A stretch of DNA of 45,065 bases from Rhodoferax sp. UBA4409 (GCA_002390825.1 DGQR01000049.1:1-45065); one strand, 5' to 3'. Numbered from the stretch's first letter, positions 33,561 to 42,251 are shown. A program made the numbers and translations. Notes: generated from the letters alone by a model not told the origin.

Positions 33561-35161
33561 CCGCTAGATGCATCATGGTGCTGGGCACCACCAGTGGCGC
33601 TGGCAAAAGCTGGGTCACCACGGCCCTGTGCCGTTACTACGCGCGGCAGGGGCTCAAAGTAGTGCCCTTCAAGGCGCAGAACATGAGCAACAACGCGCGG
33701 GTCGTGTCCTCGGCCAGCGGGCAGGGCGAGATTGGCAGCGCGCAGTACTTCCAGGCGCTGGCGGCCCTCACTGTGCCGGAGGTGCGCATGAACCCGTTGC
33801 TCTTGAAGCCCGAGCGGGACACCCACAGCCAGGTGGTGCTGATGGGGCAGGTGAGCCCCGAGTTGAGCGCCTTGCCCTGGCGCGGCCGCAGCCTGAAGGT
33901 GTGGCCGCAGATTGCCGCCGCGTTGGACGAACTGCGTGCAGAAAACGATGTAGTGGTGATTGAAGGCGCCGGCTCGCCCGCCGAGATCAACCTTTCCAGC
34001 AGCGATGTGGTCAACATGCGGGTGGCCAAACATGCGGATGCGGCATGCTTGCTGGTGAGCGATATCGACAAGGGGGGCGCGTTTGCCCATTTGTATGGCA
34101 CCTGGGCCTTGCTGCCTGAGGACGAGCGCCGCCTGATCAAGGGCTTTGTACTGAACAAGTTCCGGGGCGATGCCAGCCTGTTGTCGCCTGCGCCGGAGCG
34201 GCTGCAGGAGTTGACCGGCGTGCCCACGGTGGCGGTGTTGCCCATGTGGTGGCAGCACGGGCTGCCCGAAGAAGATGGCGTGTTTGACGACCGCAGCGTG
34301 GCGCGCGGTTCGGTGGACTTGACGGTGGCGGTGATTGCCTACCCGCGCATGAGCAACTTAGACGAGTTCCAGCCGCTCAAGAACATTCCCGGGCTCAAGT
34401 TGCAGTGGGTGCGCAGCCCTAGCGAGCTGGCGGGCCTGAAGCCTACGGACTGGATCATCTTGCCGGGCTCCAAGCACACGAGTGGCGACTTGGCGTGGTT
34501 GCGTGCGCAGGGCTTAGATGCTGAGGTGGCTCGGCACGCGGGGCGGGGTGGGGCGGTGTTAGGCGTGTGCGGGGGCTTGCAGATGTTGGGCGAGGCGCTG
34601 ATTGATCCGCATGGGATTGATGGCAATGCGCCAGGTCTTGGTTTATTGCCGCTGGTGACGGTGTTTGCTGAGGACAAGACGGTTCGGCACACCTCGACGC
34701 GTTTTTCTGCTTCGTTGCGTTCGCCCGCGCAGGGAGACAAAGCCGGGGGGCTCATGCTGCCAAATGCGCAGAAATCGCCCCCCGACTTCGCCTCCCCGCG
34801 CTCGGTGGAACCCGCGGGTGACGTTTTGCAGCCTGCTTTTCCTTGGGCTGCGTTGGCTGGCGTGCCTGTCGCCGGCTATGAGATTCACCATGGGCAAACG
34901 GCGCAGCATGTGGCCATGGCGACTGCAGGCAATTTAGCGCAGGCGGTGTTGCCGGACGGCCTAGGCTGGTGCAACGCGGCTGGCAACGTCATGGGTGTGT
35001 ATCTGCACGGCATGCTGGAAGACGCTGCGGTGTTGCAGGCCTTGTTTGGTGCGCGTTTGCAGGGCGAGGTGCCTACGCTGGACAAGGTGTTTGACGGACT
35101 GGCGGATTACATCGGGAATCACTTCGGGCCTGGCGTGTTGGACGGGCTGGTCGGGCGCTGA
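33557..35161 (+). CDS. cobQ: Cobyric acid synthase
   Basis: Amidates carboxylates b, d, e and g of adenosylcobyrinic acid a,c-diamide using glutamine and ATP. N-terminal P-loop GTTSGAGKSWV, then PFKAQNMSNNARV, and SDIDKGGAFAHLYGT. The glutaminase half has ILPGSKHTSGDL, the nucleophile Cys in LGVCGGLQMLG and GYEIHHGQT. Length 534, about 40-50 residues above usual, because residues about 392-414 and their flanks are coded by a palindromic repeat (34732-34796) inside the glutaminase domain. Start ATG 33557 overlaps the hydrolase stop. Confidence 0.96.
   Translation: MTARCIMVLGTTSGAGKSWVTTALCRYYARQGLKVVPFKAQNMSNNARVVSSASGQGEIGSAQYFQALAALTVPEVRMNPLLLKPERDTHSQVVLMGQVSPELSALPWRGRSLKVWPQIAAALDELRAENDVVVIEGAGSPAEINLSSSDVVNMRVAKHADAACLLVSDIDKGGAFAHLYGTWALLPEDERRLIKGFVLNKFRGDASLLSPAPERLQELTGVPTVAVLPMWWQHGLPEEDGVFDDRSVARGSVDLTVAVIAYPRMSNLDEFQPLKNIPGLKLQWVRSPSELAGLKPTDWIILPGSKHTSGDLAWLRAQGLDAEVARHAGRGGAVLGVCGGLQMLGEALIDPHGIDGNAPGLGLLPLVTVFAEDKTVRHTSTRFSASLRSPAQGDKAGGLMLPNAQKSPPDFASPRSVEPAGDVLQPAFPWAALAGVPVAGYEIHHGQTAQHVAMATAGNLAQAVLPDGLGWCNAAGNVMGVYLHGMLEDAAVLQALFGARLQGEVPTLDKVFDGLADYIGNHFGPGVLDGLVGR
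34732..34796. repeat. In-frame palindromic repeat inside cobQ
   Basis: Twenty-base inverted arms at 34732-34751 and 34777-34796 match at 17 positions around a 25-base centre. They are translated in frame as an added loop (GGLMLPNAQKSPPDFASP) between the Cys and His parts of the glutaminase domain. A neighbouring CCCGCGCAG-rich flank also occurs in the cobB element. Confidence 0.75.
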
Positions 35162-35229
35162 AACTGCGTTCTGGGCGGGTGTACTTGGCTGACTTTTCCG
35201 CGGTGCGTCGCTGCTATCATCGACCGCTT

Positions 35230-35388
35230 CAGGTGCCTCTTGCCACGGCTTGGGGAGAATCGGGAAGACGGTGTGAATCCGTCGCGTGCCCAACGCTGTA
35301 AGGATGATGACCCGCGCTCTATGCCACTGGCCGCCAAGGCCGGGAAGGCGCGTCGGGTCAGGTGATTCCGAGCCAGAAGACCGGCCTG
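35230..35388 (+). promoter_or_regulatory. Cobalamin riboswitch upstream of cobT
   Basis: Aptamer marks in order: CAGGTGCC with P1 partner CCTG at 35385-35388, GGGAAGACGGTGTGAATCCG, the core TGCCCAACGCTGTAA (a variant of the usual CCCGCAACTGTAA), and the B12 box GAGCCAGAAGACCGGCC. It lies 69 bases after cobQ and leads into cobT-cobS-cobC. Confidence 0.93.
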
Positions 35389-35399
35389 ATGTTGTTTAT

Positions 35400-35427
35400 G
35401 CACAGCAAGGCCGGGCTGTGCTTCTTT
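35400..35427 (+). terminator. Terminator-like hairpin in the cobT riboswitch leader
   Basis: A seven-base perfect stem (35400-35406 with 35415-35421) closes an eight-base loop and is followed by TTCTTT. Placed 11 bases after the aptamer and 21 bases before the cobT ATG, it is a candidate for B12-dependent transcription termination. The T-tract is imperfect. Confidence 0.55.
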
Positions 35428-35448
35428 GATTCAGCACAGGGGAATGCC

Positions 35449-36621
35449 ATGAATACATCGCCGGCGCACGCCGCATCGGGCTCGCACGCCCAAACTTCCG
35501 AAATTCACAATGACATTGCAACCGCTTGGGATCTTGCTCTTGGGCGGACTGTCTTGGCCGATATTGCCGATCCGGCATTGACCCAAGCATTGCAAGACAC
35601 GCTCAACAACAAAACCAAACCGCTGGGCTCACTCGGGCGTCTGGAGGATGTGGCGCTCAAGATCGGCCAGATTTTGGGCAGCACCGCGCCAGTGCTGGAG
35701 CAGCCACAGATGGTGGTGTTTGCCGGCGACCATGGGCTCACAGCTCGGGGCATCTCGGCATTTCCGAGTGATGTAACTTGGCAGATGGTGGAGAACTTTC
35801 TGGCCGGTGGCGCTGCGGTGAGTGTGCTGTCCAAGCAAAACGGGATTGCCTTGACGGTGGTGGACTGCGGCGTGAAGCACGATTTTCTGGCCGGCTTGCC
35901 CGCGGGCGCTACACGGCCCGGCTTGCAGGTGCGCAAGGCGCAGGGGGCAGAGCAGGGCACGGCAGATTCCTCAGCCCAGCCGGCCATGACTACCAGTCAA
36001 CGCGACCAAGCTCTGCAACATGGCATGGCGCTGGTGAAGGGCTTGCCCGGCAATGCGCTGTTATTGGGTGAAATGGGTATCGGCAACACATCCGCCGCGT
36101 CCCTGTTGCTCTCGCGTTTGGGCGGCTTGGACATTGCGGTGTGCACCGGGGCCGGAACCGGCCTGGATGCCCCTGCAGTCCAGCGCAAAACCCAGGTGCT
36201 GCGCGAAGTGCTGGCCTTGCACGCTGAAGCGACCGCGCCGCTGGATGCATTGGCAGCCTTCGGTGGCTTTGAGATTGCGACCATGGTGGGCGCGGTGTTG
36301 CAGGCGGCCCAGGAGCGGCGGGTGATCGTGGTGGATGGCTTCATTGCCACCAGCGCCATTGTGGTGGCGCACGCCTTGCAGCCGCATGTGTTACAGCGCT
36401 GTGTGTTTGCGCACCGCTCGGGCGAGCGGGGCCATGAATTTATGTTGCAGCATTTGGGTGTGCAGGCTTTGCTCGACCTGGGCTTGCGCTTGGGCGAGGG
36501 CTCGGGCGCGGCACTGGCTTGGCCGCTGCTGCATTCCGCCTGCACGGTTCTGCGCGACATGGCGAGTTTTGCGTCAGCCGGCGTGTCTGAAAAGTCAGAC
36601 GCTCCGGTGGCAGTGGGCTGA
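35449..36621 (+). CDS. cobT: Nicotinate-nucleotide--dimethylbenzimidazole phosphoribosyltransferase
   Basis: Makes alpha-ribazole 5'-phosphate, the lower ligand precursor. Length 390, slightly long. NKTKPLGSLGRLEDVALKIG, VVFAGDHGLTARGISAFP, LLLGEMGIGNTSAASLL and the catalytic Glu in LGEGSGAALAWPLL are CobT features. A 35-residue Ser/Thr/Gln-rich loop near residue 170-190 adds length. Start ATG 35449 with AGGGGA upstream; longer in-frame starts fall within the riboswitch leader and are rejected. Confidence 0.95.
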   Translation: MNTSPAHAASGSHAQTSEIHNDIATAWDLALGRTVLADIADPALTQALQDTLNNKTKPLGSLGRLEDVALKIGQILGSTAPVLEQPQMVVFAGDHGLTARGISAFPSDVTWQMVENFLAGGAAVSVLSKQNGIALTVVDCGVKHDFLAGLPAGATRPGLQVRKAQGAEQGTADSSAQPAMTTSQRDQALQHGMALVKGLPGNALLLGEMGIGNTSAASLLLSRLGGLDIAVCTGAGTGLDAPAVQRKTQVLREVLALHAEATAPLDALAAFGGFEIATMVGAVLQAAQERRVIVVDGFIATSAIVVAHALQPHVLQRCVFAHRSGERGHEFMLQHLGVQALLDLGLRLGEGSGAALAWPLLHSACTVLRDMASFASAGVSEKSDAPVAVG

Positions 36622-36639
36622 GCCTGGCGAGCGGCAGCC

Positions 36640-37512
36640 ATGCGCAGTTTCATCCGCCACTACCTGCTGGCCCTGCAGTTTTTCAGCCGCGTGCCGGTGA
36701 CCGGCCGCTTGGCTGACTGGGTGGGCTTCAGCCCGGCCATGCTGCGGGCCAGTGCGGCGCACTTTCCCGGCGTGGGCTGGCTGGTGGGCGGCGTGGTGGC
36801 GCTGCTGACATGGGGCTTGTTGGCACTCCTGCCCGCAGGCCCGTTTGCTCCCTTGGTGGCTGCCACCTTGGGCACTGCCCTGAGCGTGGTGATGACTGGT
36901 GCCTTCCACGAGGACGGCTTGGCTGATGTGGCTGATGGCTTAGGTGGTAGCTACAACCGCGAGCGGGCGCTGGAGATCATGAAGGACTCCCGCGTGGGTG
37001 CCTTCGGGGCGATTGCGGTCATGTTGGCACTGCTGTGCAAAGTGGCGCTGCTGGCCATGCTGGGTTCGCTCAGCATGGGCCTGATGGTGGCAGGCGTGTT
37101 TGCTGCGCATGTGGTTTCGCGCACCTGGCCGTTACTTACCATCCGGCTGCTGCCGCATGTGGGCGATAGTGCAGTCTCCAAGTCCAAACCGCTGGCGGCA
37201 CAGATCAGCCTGCCCGCCTTGGGCGTGGCCCTTTTATGGTGTTTTATGGCTCTAGCCCTCGTATCATTTGCGCCTGATGCTATGTATTTAGTAGTAAAAA
37301 CGGGGTCGCCGTCCACCAATATGTGGCCTTTGTGGGGCTTGGCGACCGGATTCAGTGTGCTGGCATGGGCGTGGATGCACCGCTGGTTTGCCCAACGTTT
37401 GCAAGGCTTCACCGGCGACTGCCTTGGCGCTGCGCAGCAGGTCAGTGAAATTGCGCTTTACCTGGGTCTGGCGCTGGCTTGCGGGCTGTGGCCCGCGGGT
37501 GTCACGCCATGA
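36640..37512 (+). CDS. cobS: Adenosylcobinamide-GDP ribazoletransferase (cobalamin synthase)
   Basis: Joins adenosylcobinamide-GDP and alpha-ribazole at the membrane. Length 290 with several membrane segments. LALQFFSRVPV at the N-terminus, the acidic Mg-binding motif FHEDGLADVADGLGG near residue 88 and DSRVGAFGA are diagnostic. A dispersed-repeat copy (37240-37300) is translated in frame as part of FMALALVSFAPDAMYLVV. The stop overlaps the next gene (ATGA). Confidence 0.94.
   Translation: MRSFIRHYLLALQFFSRVPVTGRLADWVGFSPAMLRASAAHFPGVGWLVGGVVALLTWGLLALLPAGPFAPLVAATLGTALSVVMTGAFHEDGLADVADGLGGSYNRERALEIMKDSRVGAFGAIAVMLALLCKVALLAMLGSLSMGLMVAGVFAAHVVSRTWPLLTIRLLPHVGDSAVSKSKPLAAQISLPALGVALLWCFMALALVSFAPDAMYLVVKTGSPSTNMWPLWGLATGFSVLAWAWMHRWFAQRLQGFTGDCLGAAQQVSEIALYLGLALACGLWPAGVTP
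37240..37300 (+). repeat. Double-hairpin dispersed repeat, copy E, inside cobS
   Basis: TTTTATGGCTCTAGCCCTC, a centre, then TGCGCCTGATGCTATGTATTTAG and TAGTAAAA align with the copies at 1768 and 31706. The frame is kept, and the segment falls in a loop and membrane stretch of CobS. Confidence 0.55.
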
Positions 37513-38057
37513 GCTTGTGGATCGTGCGGCATGCTGTGCCCCTGATTGCGCCCGGTAGCTGCTATGGCCAACTGGACGTTCCGGCCGATGCAGCGCTCAC
37601 CGAGTCTGCAGCCCTCGCAGTGGCCCAAGTACTGCCTATAGGTGCCCGCCTGCGCTACTCGCCGCTACAAAGATGTGAGCGCCTCATGCAAGCGCTGTGT
37701 GCGCTGCGGCCTGATTTGGCTCTTGATTGCCAGCCGGATCCACGGCTCATGGAAATGGGCTTTGGCACCCACGAGGGCAAGCTGTGGGCCGATATCTCCG
37801 CGCAGCAGATGGCAGCTTGGACCGACGATTTTGCGCACCACGCATTTGGCGGCGGTGAAACGGTAGCCGGATTCATGGGGCGTGTGGCCGCTGCTTGGGA
37901 CGCTTATCGCAGTAACACCGGGGATCACGAGGTGTGGATCAGCCATGCGGGTGTGGCCCGGGCGGCGCAGTTGCTGAGCGAGGGCACACGTACGATCGCG
38001 CACGCCTCCGAGTGGCCGGTGGCCGGCCCGGCATTTGGCGAGTGGGTCTGTCTTTAA
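37509..38057 (+). CDS. cobC: Histidine phosphatase, alpha-ribazole phosphatase type
   Basis: Likely removes the phosphate from alpha-ribazole phosphate or adenosylcobalamin phosphate. Length 182. The branch-1 motif LWIVRHAVP supplies the phospho-accepting His; YSPLQRCERLMQAL, MEMGFGTHEGKLW and the second His in VWISHAGVARA complete the active site. Start ATG 37509 overlaps the cobS stop. Named after the Salmonella CobC phosphatase, not the Pseudomonas decarboxylase. Confidence 0.87.
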   Translation: MSLWIVRHAVPLIAPGSCYGQLDVPADAALTESAALAVAQVLPIGARLRYSPLQRCERLMQALCALRPDLALDCQPDPRLMEMGFGTHEGKLWADISAQQMAAWTDDFAHHAFGGGETVAGFMGRVAAAWDAYRSNTGDHEVWISHAGVARAAQLLSEGTRTIAHASEWPVAGPAFGEWVCL

Positions 38058-38119
38058 CCAACGTTCACGGGCTTGTGTCACACTGCCACCGGTTTTTCAA
38101 TTCACTCTAGGAGAATGGG

Positions 38120-38566
38120 ATGGGACTATTTGATTCCGTATTGAGCGCCGTGACGCAAAACGGTGGCTCCGGCGGCCTGCAAGACATCATGGGAATGGTG
38201 CAAGGCAACCCGCAGCTCATGCAGTTGGCCAGCCAGTTGCTCGCCAACGATGGCAGCCTTGGCGGTTTGCAGGGTTTGGTCAGCAAATTCCAGGAAGCGG
38301 GCCTCGGTGATGTGGTGGCCTCGTGGATCGGCAGCGGTGCCAACCAGCCGGTCTCTGCAGACCAGTTGACCCAAGTGTTGGGTGGCGACGCCCTGTCTGG
38401 CTTCGCCCAGCAGTTGGGTTTGAATTCCGGCGATGTGGCAGGCCAGCTCTCCACCATGCTGCCCGGCTTGGTGGACAAGCTCACACCCGGAGGCACTTTG
38501 CCAACCGGAGGCCTGGGTAACGCGGGTGATTTGCTGGGCTCTTTGGGCGCACTGCTCAAGGGCTGA
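38120..38566 (+). CDS. YidB family protein (DUF937)
   Basis: A 148-residue small soluble protein starting MGLFDSVLSAVTQNGGSGGL, a classic YidB/DUF937 opening. Gly/Leu/Gln-rich helices follow with SADQLTQVLGGDALSGFAQQLGL and GQLSTMLPGLVDKLTPGG. The family function is unknown. Strong AGGAGAA ribosome site; it is monocistronic, with a terminator 22 bases after the stop. Confidence 0.9.
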   Translation: MGLFDSVLSAVTQNGGSGGLQDIMGMVQGNPQLMQLASQLLANDGSLGGLQGLVSKFQEAGLGDVVASWIGSGANQPVSADQLTQVLGGDALSGFAQQLGLNSGDVAGQLSTMLPGLVDKLTPGGTLPTGGLGNAGDLLGSLGALLKG

Positions 38567-38582
38567 TTCGCAGCAACACAAG

Positions 38583-38613
38583 AAAAAAGGCTCCCTGCTG
38601 GGGAGCCTTTTTT
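38583..38613. terminator. Bidirectional terminator between DUF937 gene and HDOD gene
   Basis: Six A at 38583-38588, stem GGCTCCC 38589-38595 with GGGAGCC 38601-38607, a five-base loop and six T at 38608-38613. Works for the plus-strand DUF937 gene and the minus-strand HDOD gene, which converge here. Confidence 0.92.
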
Positions 38614-38642
38614 GTGGGCGGTAGCCGCCTTGCGCGGATACC

Positions 38643-39464
38643 TTAGTGCAGCAAGGCCGAGATATCGCTGAACTGCTCGGGGTCCGGCGCGGTAGCGATG
38701 AGTTGTTGGGCGTCCAGTCCCAAAAAGTTCATGACGTCTTGGGGCGAGGCTGCGATGGCCGCCTGCACCTCTGCGAGCGTTTTGCTTTGGTCGGCCCACA
38801 ACGCGCCCAAGTGCGCTACGGCACAGAGTTTCGACGGAGCCGCCGCAGCCAATGGGGCAGCGCAATGGGTCAACGCGTGCACCACCTCGTCTGGGAAATC
38901 CCAGCGACGGGCAATTTCGCCGGTGATTTCACCTTCGTGGTGCCCGACCAAGCGCTGCTCGCGGGCCCAGCGCTCACCGGGCTCGCAAGGTTTGGCTTCC
39001 AAATCAGCGATCACCGCTGGGGTGTGCAAAGCGACCAAGAGCTCGCCGAGCCGCAACATGGTCGCGGTCAACCAGGCTTGCTGCTCGTCCAGCTTGAGCT
39101 GGTGGGCCAAAAATTTGGAGTACCCCGCGCTCACCATGCTGTAGCGCCAGAATTCCAGCCGGTTAATGCCATCCGGCAACTTGAAAACCTGGGACATGCA
39201 AATGCCTAATGCGCGCGCACGGATCTGCGCCATGCCAACCACGCTGACCGCGTTGTCCAGGGTGGTCACGCTGCGGGACAGGCCGAACAGCGCACTGTTC
39301 GCCATGCGCAACAGGGTAGTGGTGAGTGCAGGGTCTTTGGCGATGATGTCGCGCACGGTGACGACATCGGCATCGTCGTCGGTGAGGGTGCGGATCAGCG
39401 CTTGCGCGACCTCAGGCATCACCGGGAGTTTGACCGCTTGGATAAAAGTGTTGATGTCCGCCAT
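38643..39464 (-). CDS. HDOD domain protein (first copy)
   Basis: A 273-residue HDOD protein, a non-enzymatic relative of HD hydrolases found in signalling. VMPEVAQALIRTLTDDDADV, IIAKDPALTTTLLRMANSALFGLSRSVTTLDNAV and LGICMSQVFKLP form the domain; DFPDEVVHALTHC is near the end. Start ATG 39464 aligns with the start of the paralogue at 40941. A GTG at 39512, overlapping the nth stop, is an alternative. It is closely similar to the copy at 40135, and both flank nth. Confidence 0.88.
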   Translation of the reverse strand: MADINTFIQAVKLPVMPEVAQALIRTLTDDDADVVTVRDIIAKDPALTTTLLRMANSALFGLSRSVTTLDNAVSVVGMAQIRARALGICMSQVFKLPDGINRLEFWRYSMVSAGYSKFLAHQLKLDEQQAWLTATMLRLGELLVALHTPAVIADLEAKPCEPGERWAREQRLVGHHEGEITGEIARRWDFPDEVVHALTHCAAPLAAAAPSKLCAVAHLGALWADQSKTLAEVQAAIAASPQDVMNFLGLDAQQLIATAPDPEQFSDISALLH

Positions 39465-39508
39465 GAAAGCTTTTTGTAATGGGCTGCCCTCCGCGAGGGA
39501 CTCGCGGT

Positions 39509-40138
39509 TCACCCCTTCAGTTTATATCCGCAATACGCATGAACGGAGCATGACTGGCATAAAGGTTTGCGTGCTTGGCACACGTAGCGGCCGTGCAAAA
39601 TCAGCCAGTGGTGCGCATCGACCAAATAGCGGGCCGGAATACGCTTGAGGAGCTTGAGCTCGACTGCCAGTGGCGTTTTGCCGGGTGCAAGGCCAGTGCG
39701 GTTGCCGAGCCGGAACAAATGGGTGTCAACCGCCATGGTGGGTTGCCCGAATGCCACGTTGAGCACCACATTGGCCGTTTTTCGGCCCACGCCGGGCAGG
39801 GTCTCCAACGACTCGCGGTCGGCAGGCACCTCGCCGCCATGTTGTTCGACCAACATGCGGCAGGCCTCCATCAGGTGCTTGGCTTTGCTGCGGAACAGAC
39901 CAATCGTTTTGATGTGGTCTTCAAGACTCGCAAGACCCAGATCTATTATTTTTTGGGGCGTGTTAGCCACGGCAAAAAGCCGTCGGGTGGCCTTGTTCAC
40001 CCCCACATCGGTGGCCTGCGCCGACAAAAGAACAGCTGCCAACAACTCAAACACCGAACTGAACTCCAGTTCAGTCTGAGGGTGAGGGTTGGCAGCTTGT
40101 AGCGTGGAAAAAAATTGTTCGATCTGGGCAGGTTTCAC
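39509..40138 (-). CDS. nth: Endonuclease III
   Basis: DNA glycosylase/AP lyase for oxidised pyrimidines. Length 209, close to E. coli Nth. The helix-hairpin-helix LPGVGRKTANVVLN holds the catalytic Lys, AVDTHLFRLGNR the catalytic Asp, and the C-terminal C-x6-C-x2-C-x5-C binds the 4Fe-4S cluster. The start is GTG at 40138, overlapping the stop of the upstream HDOD gene (GTGA); an upstream in-frame ATG is antisense overlap and is rejected. Confidence 0.95.
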   Translation of the reverse strand: MKPAQIEQFFSTLQAANPHPQTELEFSSVFELLAAVLLSAQATDVGVNKATRRLFAVANTPQKIIDLGLASLEDHIKTIGLFRSKAKHLMEACRMLVEQHGGEVPADRESLETLPGVGRKTANVVLNVAFGQPTMAVDTHLFRLGNRTGLAPGKTPLAVELKLLKRIPARYLVDAHHWLILHGRYVCQARKPLCQSCSVHAYCGYKLKG

Positions 40139-40941
40139 AGACTGGTCACATTGATGAAGGTTTCTTGCGCCGGGAATTTGGCGTGCATCCAATCATTGTC
40201 CAGCATCAAGGCAGTGACGACCTCGGGCGGCAGTGTGTCGATGACTTCCGGGCCGTTGTGGTCGGTCTCTGCCATCAGGCCCGCGAGGTGCACCACGCCT
40301 GCCAGTCGCGAGAACCCGTGGGGCGTGACCGGGTCAGCAGACTGGGCCAGCGCCTGAACAATCTGGGGCGGGAAATTCCAGCGACGTGCCAACTCCGAGG
40401 TGATCTGGCCTTCGGTAAAGCCCACCAAGCGGGCTTCGCGTTGCCAGCGCACACCGGGGATATGCGGGAGCTTTTCGATCTCTTGCAACACGGCGGGCTC
40501 CGCCTGCACGATGAGGAGCTCGCCCAATCGCAGCATCATGCCGGTCAACCAGGCTTCCTGACCGTCCATGCCCAGGCCCACGGCCAGCCACTGCGAGTAA
40601 CCGGCGCAAGCCATGCTGGTGCGCCAGAATTCTTTGCGGTCCAAGCCTTCGATGATCGGAAACGACTCAGAAAGGCAGGCGCCCAGCGCTAAAGTACGGA
40701 CTTTCTGCATACCGACCATGGTGATAGCGTCGTCCAGCGAGGAGACGCCGCGCGGCAGGCCAAACTGGGCACAATTAGCGAGTCGCAGAAGTTTGGCTGA
40801 GAGTGCCGGATCCTGGCTGATCAAGTCCCGGATCTCCGGTATCCCCACGTCGTCGTCATTGAGTGACTGAATGAGGGCGTGTGCAACCTCAGACATCGAA
40901 GGTAATTTGACGGATTCAAAAAAGGCCGCAAGCTGGGTCAT
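40135..40941 (-). CDS. HDOD domain protein (second copy)
   Basis: A 268-residue paralogue of the protein at 38643: SMSEVAHALIQSLNDDDVGI, LISQDPALSAKLLRLANCAQFGLPRGVSSLDDAI and LGACLSESFPII align block by block. AGGAG precedes ATG 40941. The stop overlaps the nth GTG start, so nth is probably translated with it. The pair likely arose by tandem duplication around nth, or nth moved between them. Signalling partner unknown. Confidence 0.88.
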   Translation of the reverse strand: MTQLAAFFESVKLPSMSEVAHALIQSLNDDDVGIPEIRDLISQDPALSAKLLRLANCAQFGLPRGVSSLDDAITMVGMQKVRTLALGACLSESFPIIEGLDRKEFWRTSMACAGYSQWLAVGLGMDGQEAWLTGMMLRLGELLIVQAEPAVLQEIEKLPHIPGVRWQREARLVGFTEGQITSELARRWNFPPQIVQALAQSADPVTPHGFSRLAGVVHLAGLMAETDHNGPEVIDTLPPEVVTALMLDNDWMHAKFPAQETFINVTSL

Positions 40942-41051
40942 GGTGGCTCCTGAAGTGATTGAATGACCGGGACACAGACACAATCTACCTGTTTTCTGGT
41001 GGTTTGAAAATCTGGTTTCTTGCTAATTTTTAATAATTTTTTGTTTGAAAT

Positions 41052-42251
41052 GTGAATTTAAATATGCTATTCGCTGATCGCCTGAACAATGTCGAAACGT
41101 CTGCCATCCGCGAGCTTTTCAAGCTCTTGGGCAAGCCTGGCATCATCAGTTTTGCCGGTGGTTTTCCGGATCCCGCGTTGTTTGATGTAGAAGGCATTCG
41201 CGAGTCCACCGACGCGGTATTGAAAAACAACCCCGGCCCGGTTTTGCAATACGGTGCCACCGAAGGCTACCAACCGCTGCGCGAAGGCATCAGTCTGCAC
41301 ATGGCCGGCAAAGGCGCCACCGTTGCGCCCGATGGTCTGATCGTCACCACCGGCAGCCAACAAGCGTTGGACCTGATCGGCAAGACCATGATTTCCCCCG
41401 GCGACAAGGTCATCATGGAGGCGCCTACGTTTTTGGCCACGATCCAATGTTTCAGGCTGTATGGCGCGCAGGTGATCGGTGCTCCGATCGATGCCCATGG
41501 GGTGGATGTCGACAAGCTCGAAGCCCTGATCGAAGAGCACAAACCCAAGCTGGTGTACTTGATTCCGTCCTTCGGCAACCCGAGCGGTGCCATGCTGAGC
41601 CTGGAGCGCCGCAAACGCATTCTCGAGATCGCGGCCCGCACCCAAACCCTGGTGGTGGAAGACGACCCGTATGGCGAATTGTTCTTCGACCAGGCGCCGC
41701 CGCCCAGCCTGTTGGCCTTGAGTGACTCGGTCCCCGGCAGCCGCGAGTGGCTGGCGCATTGCGGCTCGTTCAGCAAGGTGCTGAGCCCCGGTCTACGGGT
41801 GGGCTGGTTGATTGCGCCGCCGGCCTTGTTGAGCCGCGCCACCATGTGCAAACAGTTCAGTGATGCGCACACCAGCAACCTAACCCAAGCCACCGCCGCC
41901 CACTACCTGACGCTCAACCGCCTGCCGACCGCGCTGGCTGCGGTGCGCGCCACCTACGCCGAGCGCGCCCGCGTGATGGCTGCGCGCCTGCAAGCCGAGT
42001 TGGGCGATGCGATCGCTTTCGATGCGCCTCAGGGTGGCATGTTTTTCTGGGCGCGGCTGACCGGTGCCAACGGCAAGCCGACCCACGCAGGGGACTTTGC
42101 CAAACGGGCGATCGACAAGCTGGTGGCGTTTGTACCCGGGGCCCCGTTTTATGCCCATGACCCGGATATGACGACGCTGCGCTTGAGCTTTGCCACGGCT
42201 GATGTGGCCAAGATTGAAGAGGGTATTGCCCGCCTGGGCCAGGCGCTATAA
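41052..42251 (+). CDS. PLP-dependent aminotransferase (class I/II, 2-aminoadipate/aromatic type)
   Basis: A 399-residue fold type I aminotransferase. VETSAIRELFKLLGKPGIISFAGGFPDPALF is typical of the LysN/aromatic group; TTGSQQALDLIGK, YLIPSFGNPSGAMLSLERR, VVEDDPYGELFF and the Schiff-base Lys in CGSFSKVLSPGLRVGW follow. Start is GTG 41052 or ATG 41064; neither has a good ribosome site, and the leader is strikingly AT-rich. Substrate is not determined by the sequence. Confidence 0.87.
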   Translation: MNLNMLFADRLNNVETSAIRELFKLLGKPGIISFAGGFPDPALFDVEGIRESTDAVLKNNPGPVLQYGATEGYQPLREGISLHMAGKGATVAPDGLIVTTGSQQALDLIGKTMISPGDKVIMEAPTFLATIQCFRLYGAQVIGAPIDAHGVDVDKLEALIEEHKPKLVYLIPSFGNPSGAMLSLERRKRILEIAARTQTLVVEDDPYGELFFDQAPPPSLLALSDSVPGSREWLAHCGSFSKVLSPGLRVGWLIAPPALLSRATMCKQFSDAHTSNLTQATAAHYLTLNRLPTALAAVRATYAERARVMAARLQAELGDAIAFDAPQGGMFFWARLTGANGKPTHAGDFAKRAIDKLVAFVPGAPFYAHDPDMTTLRLSFATADVAKIEEGIARLGQAL

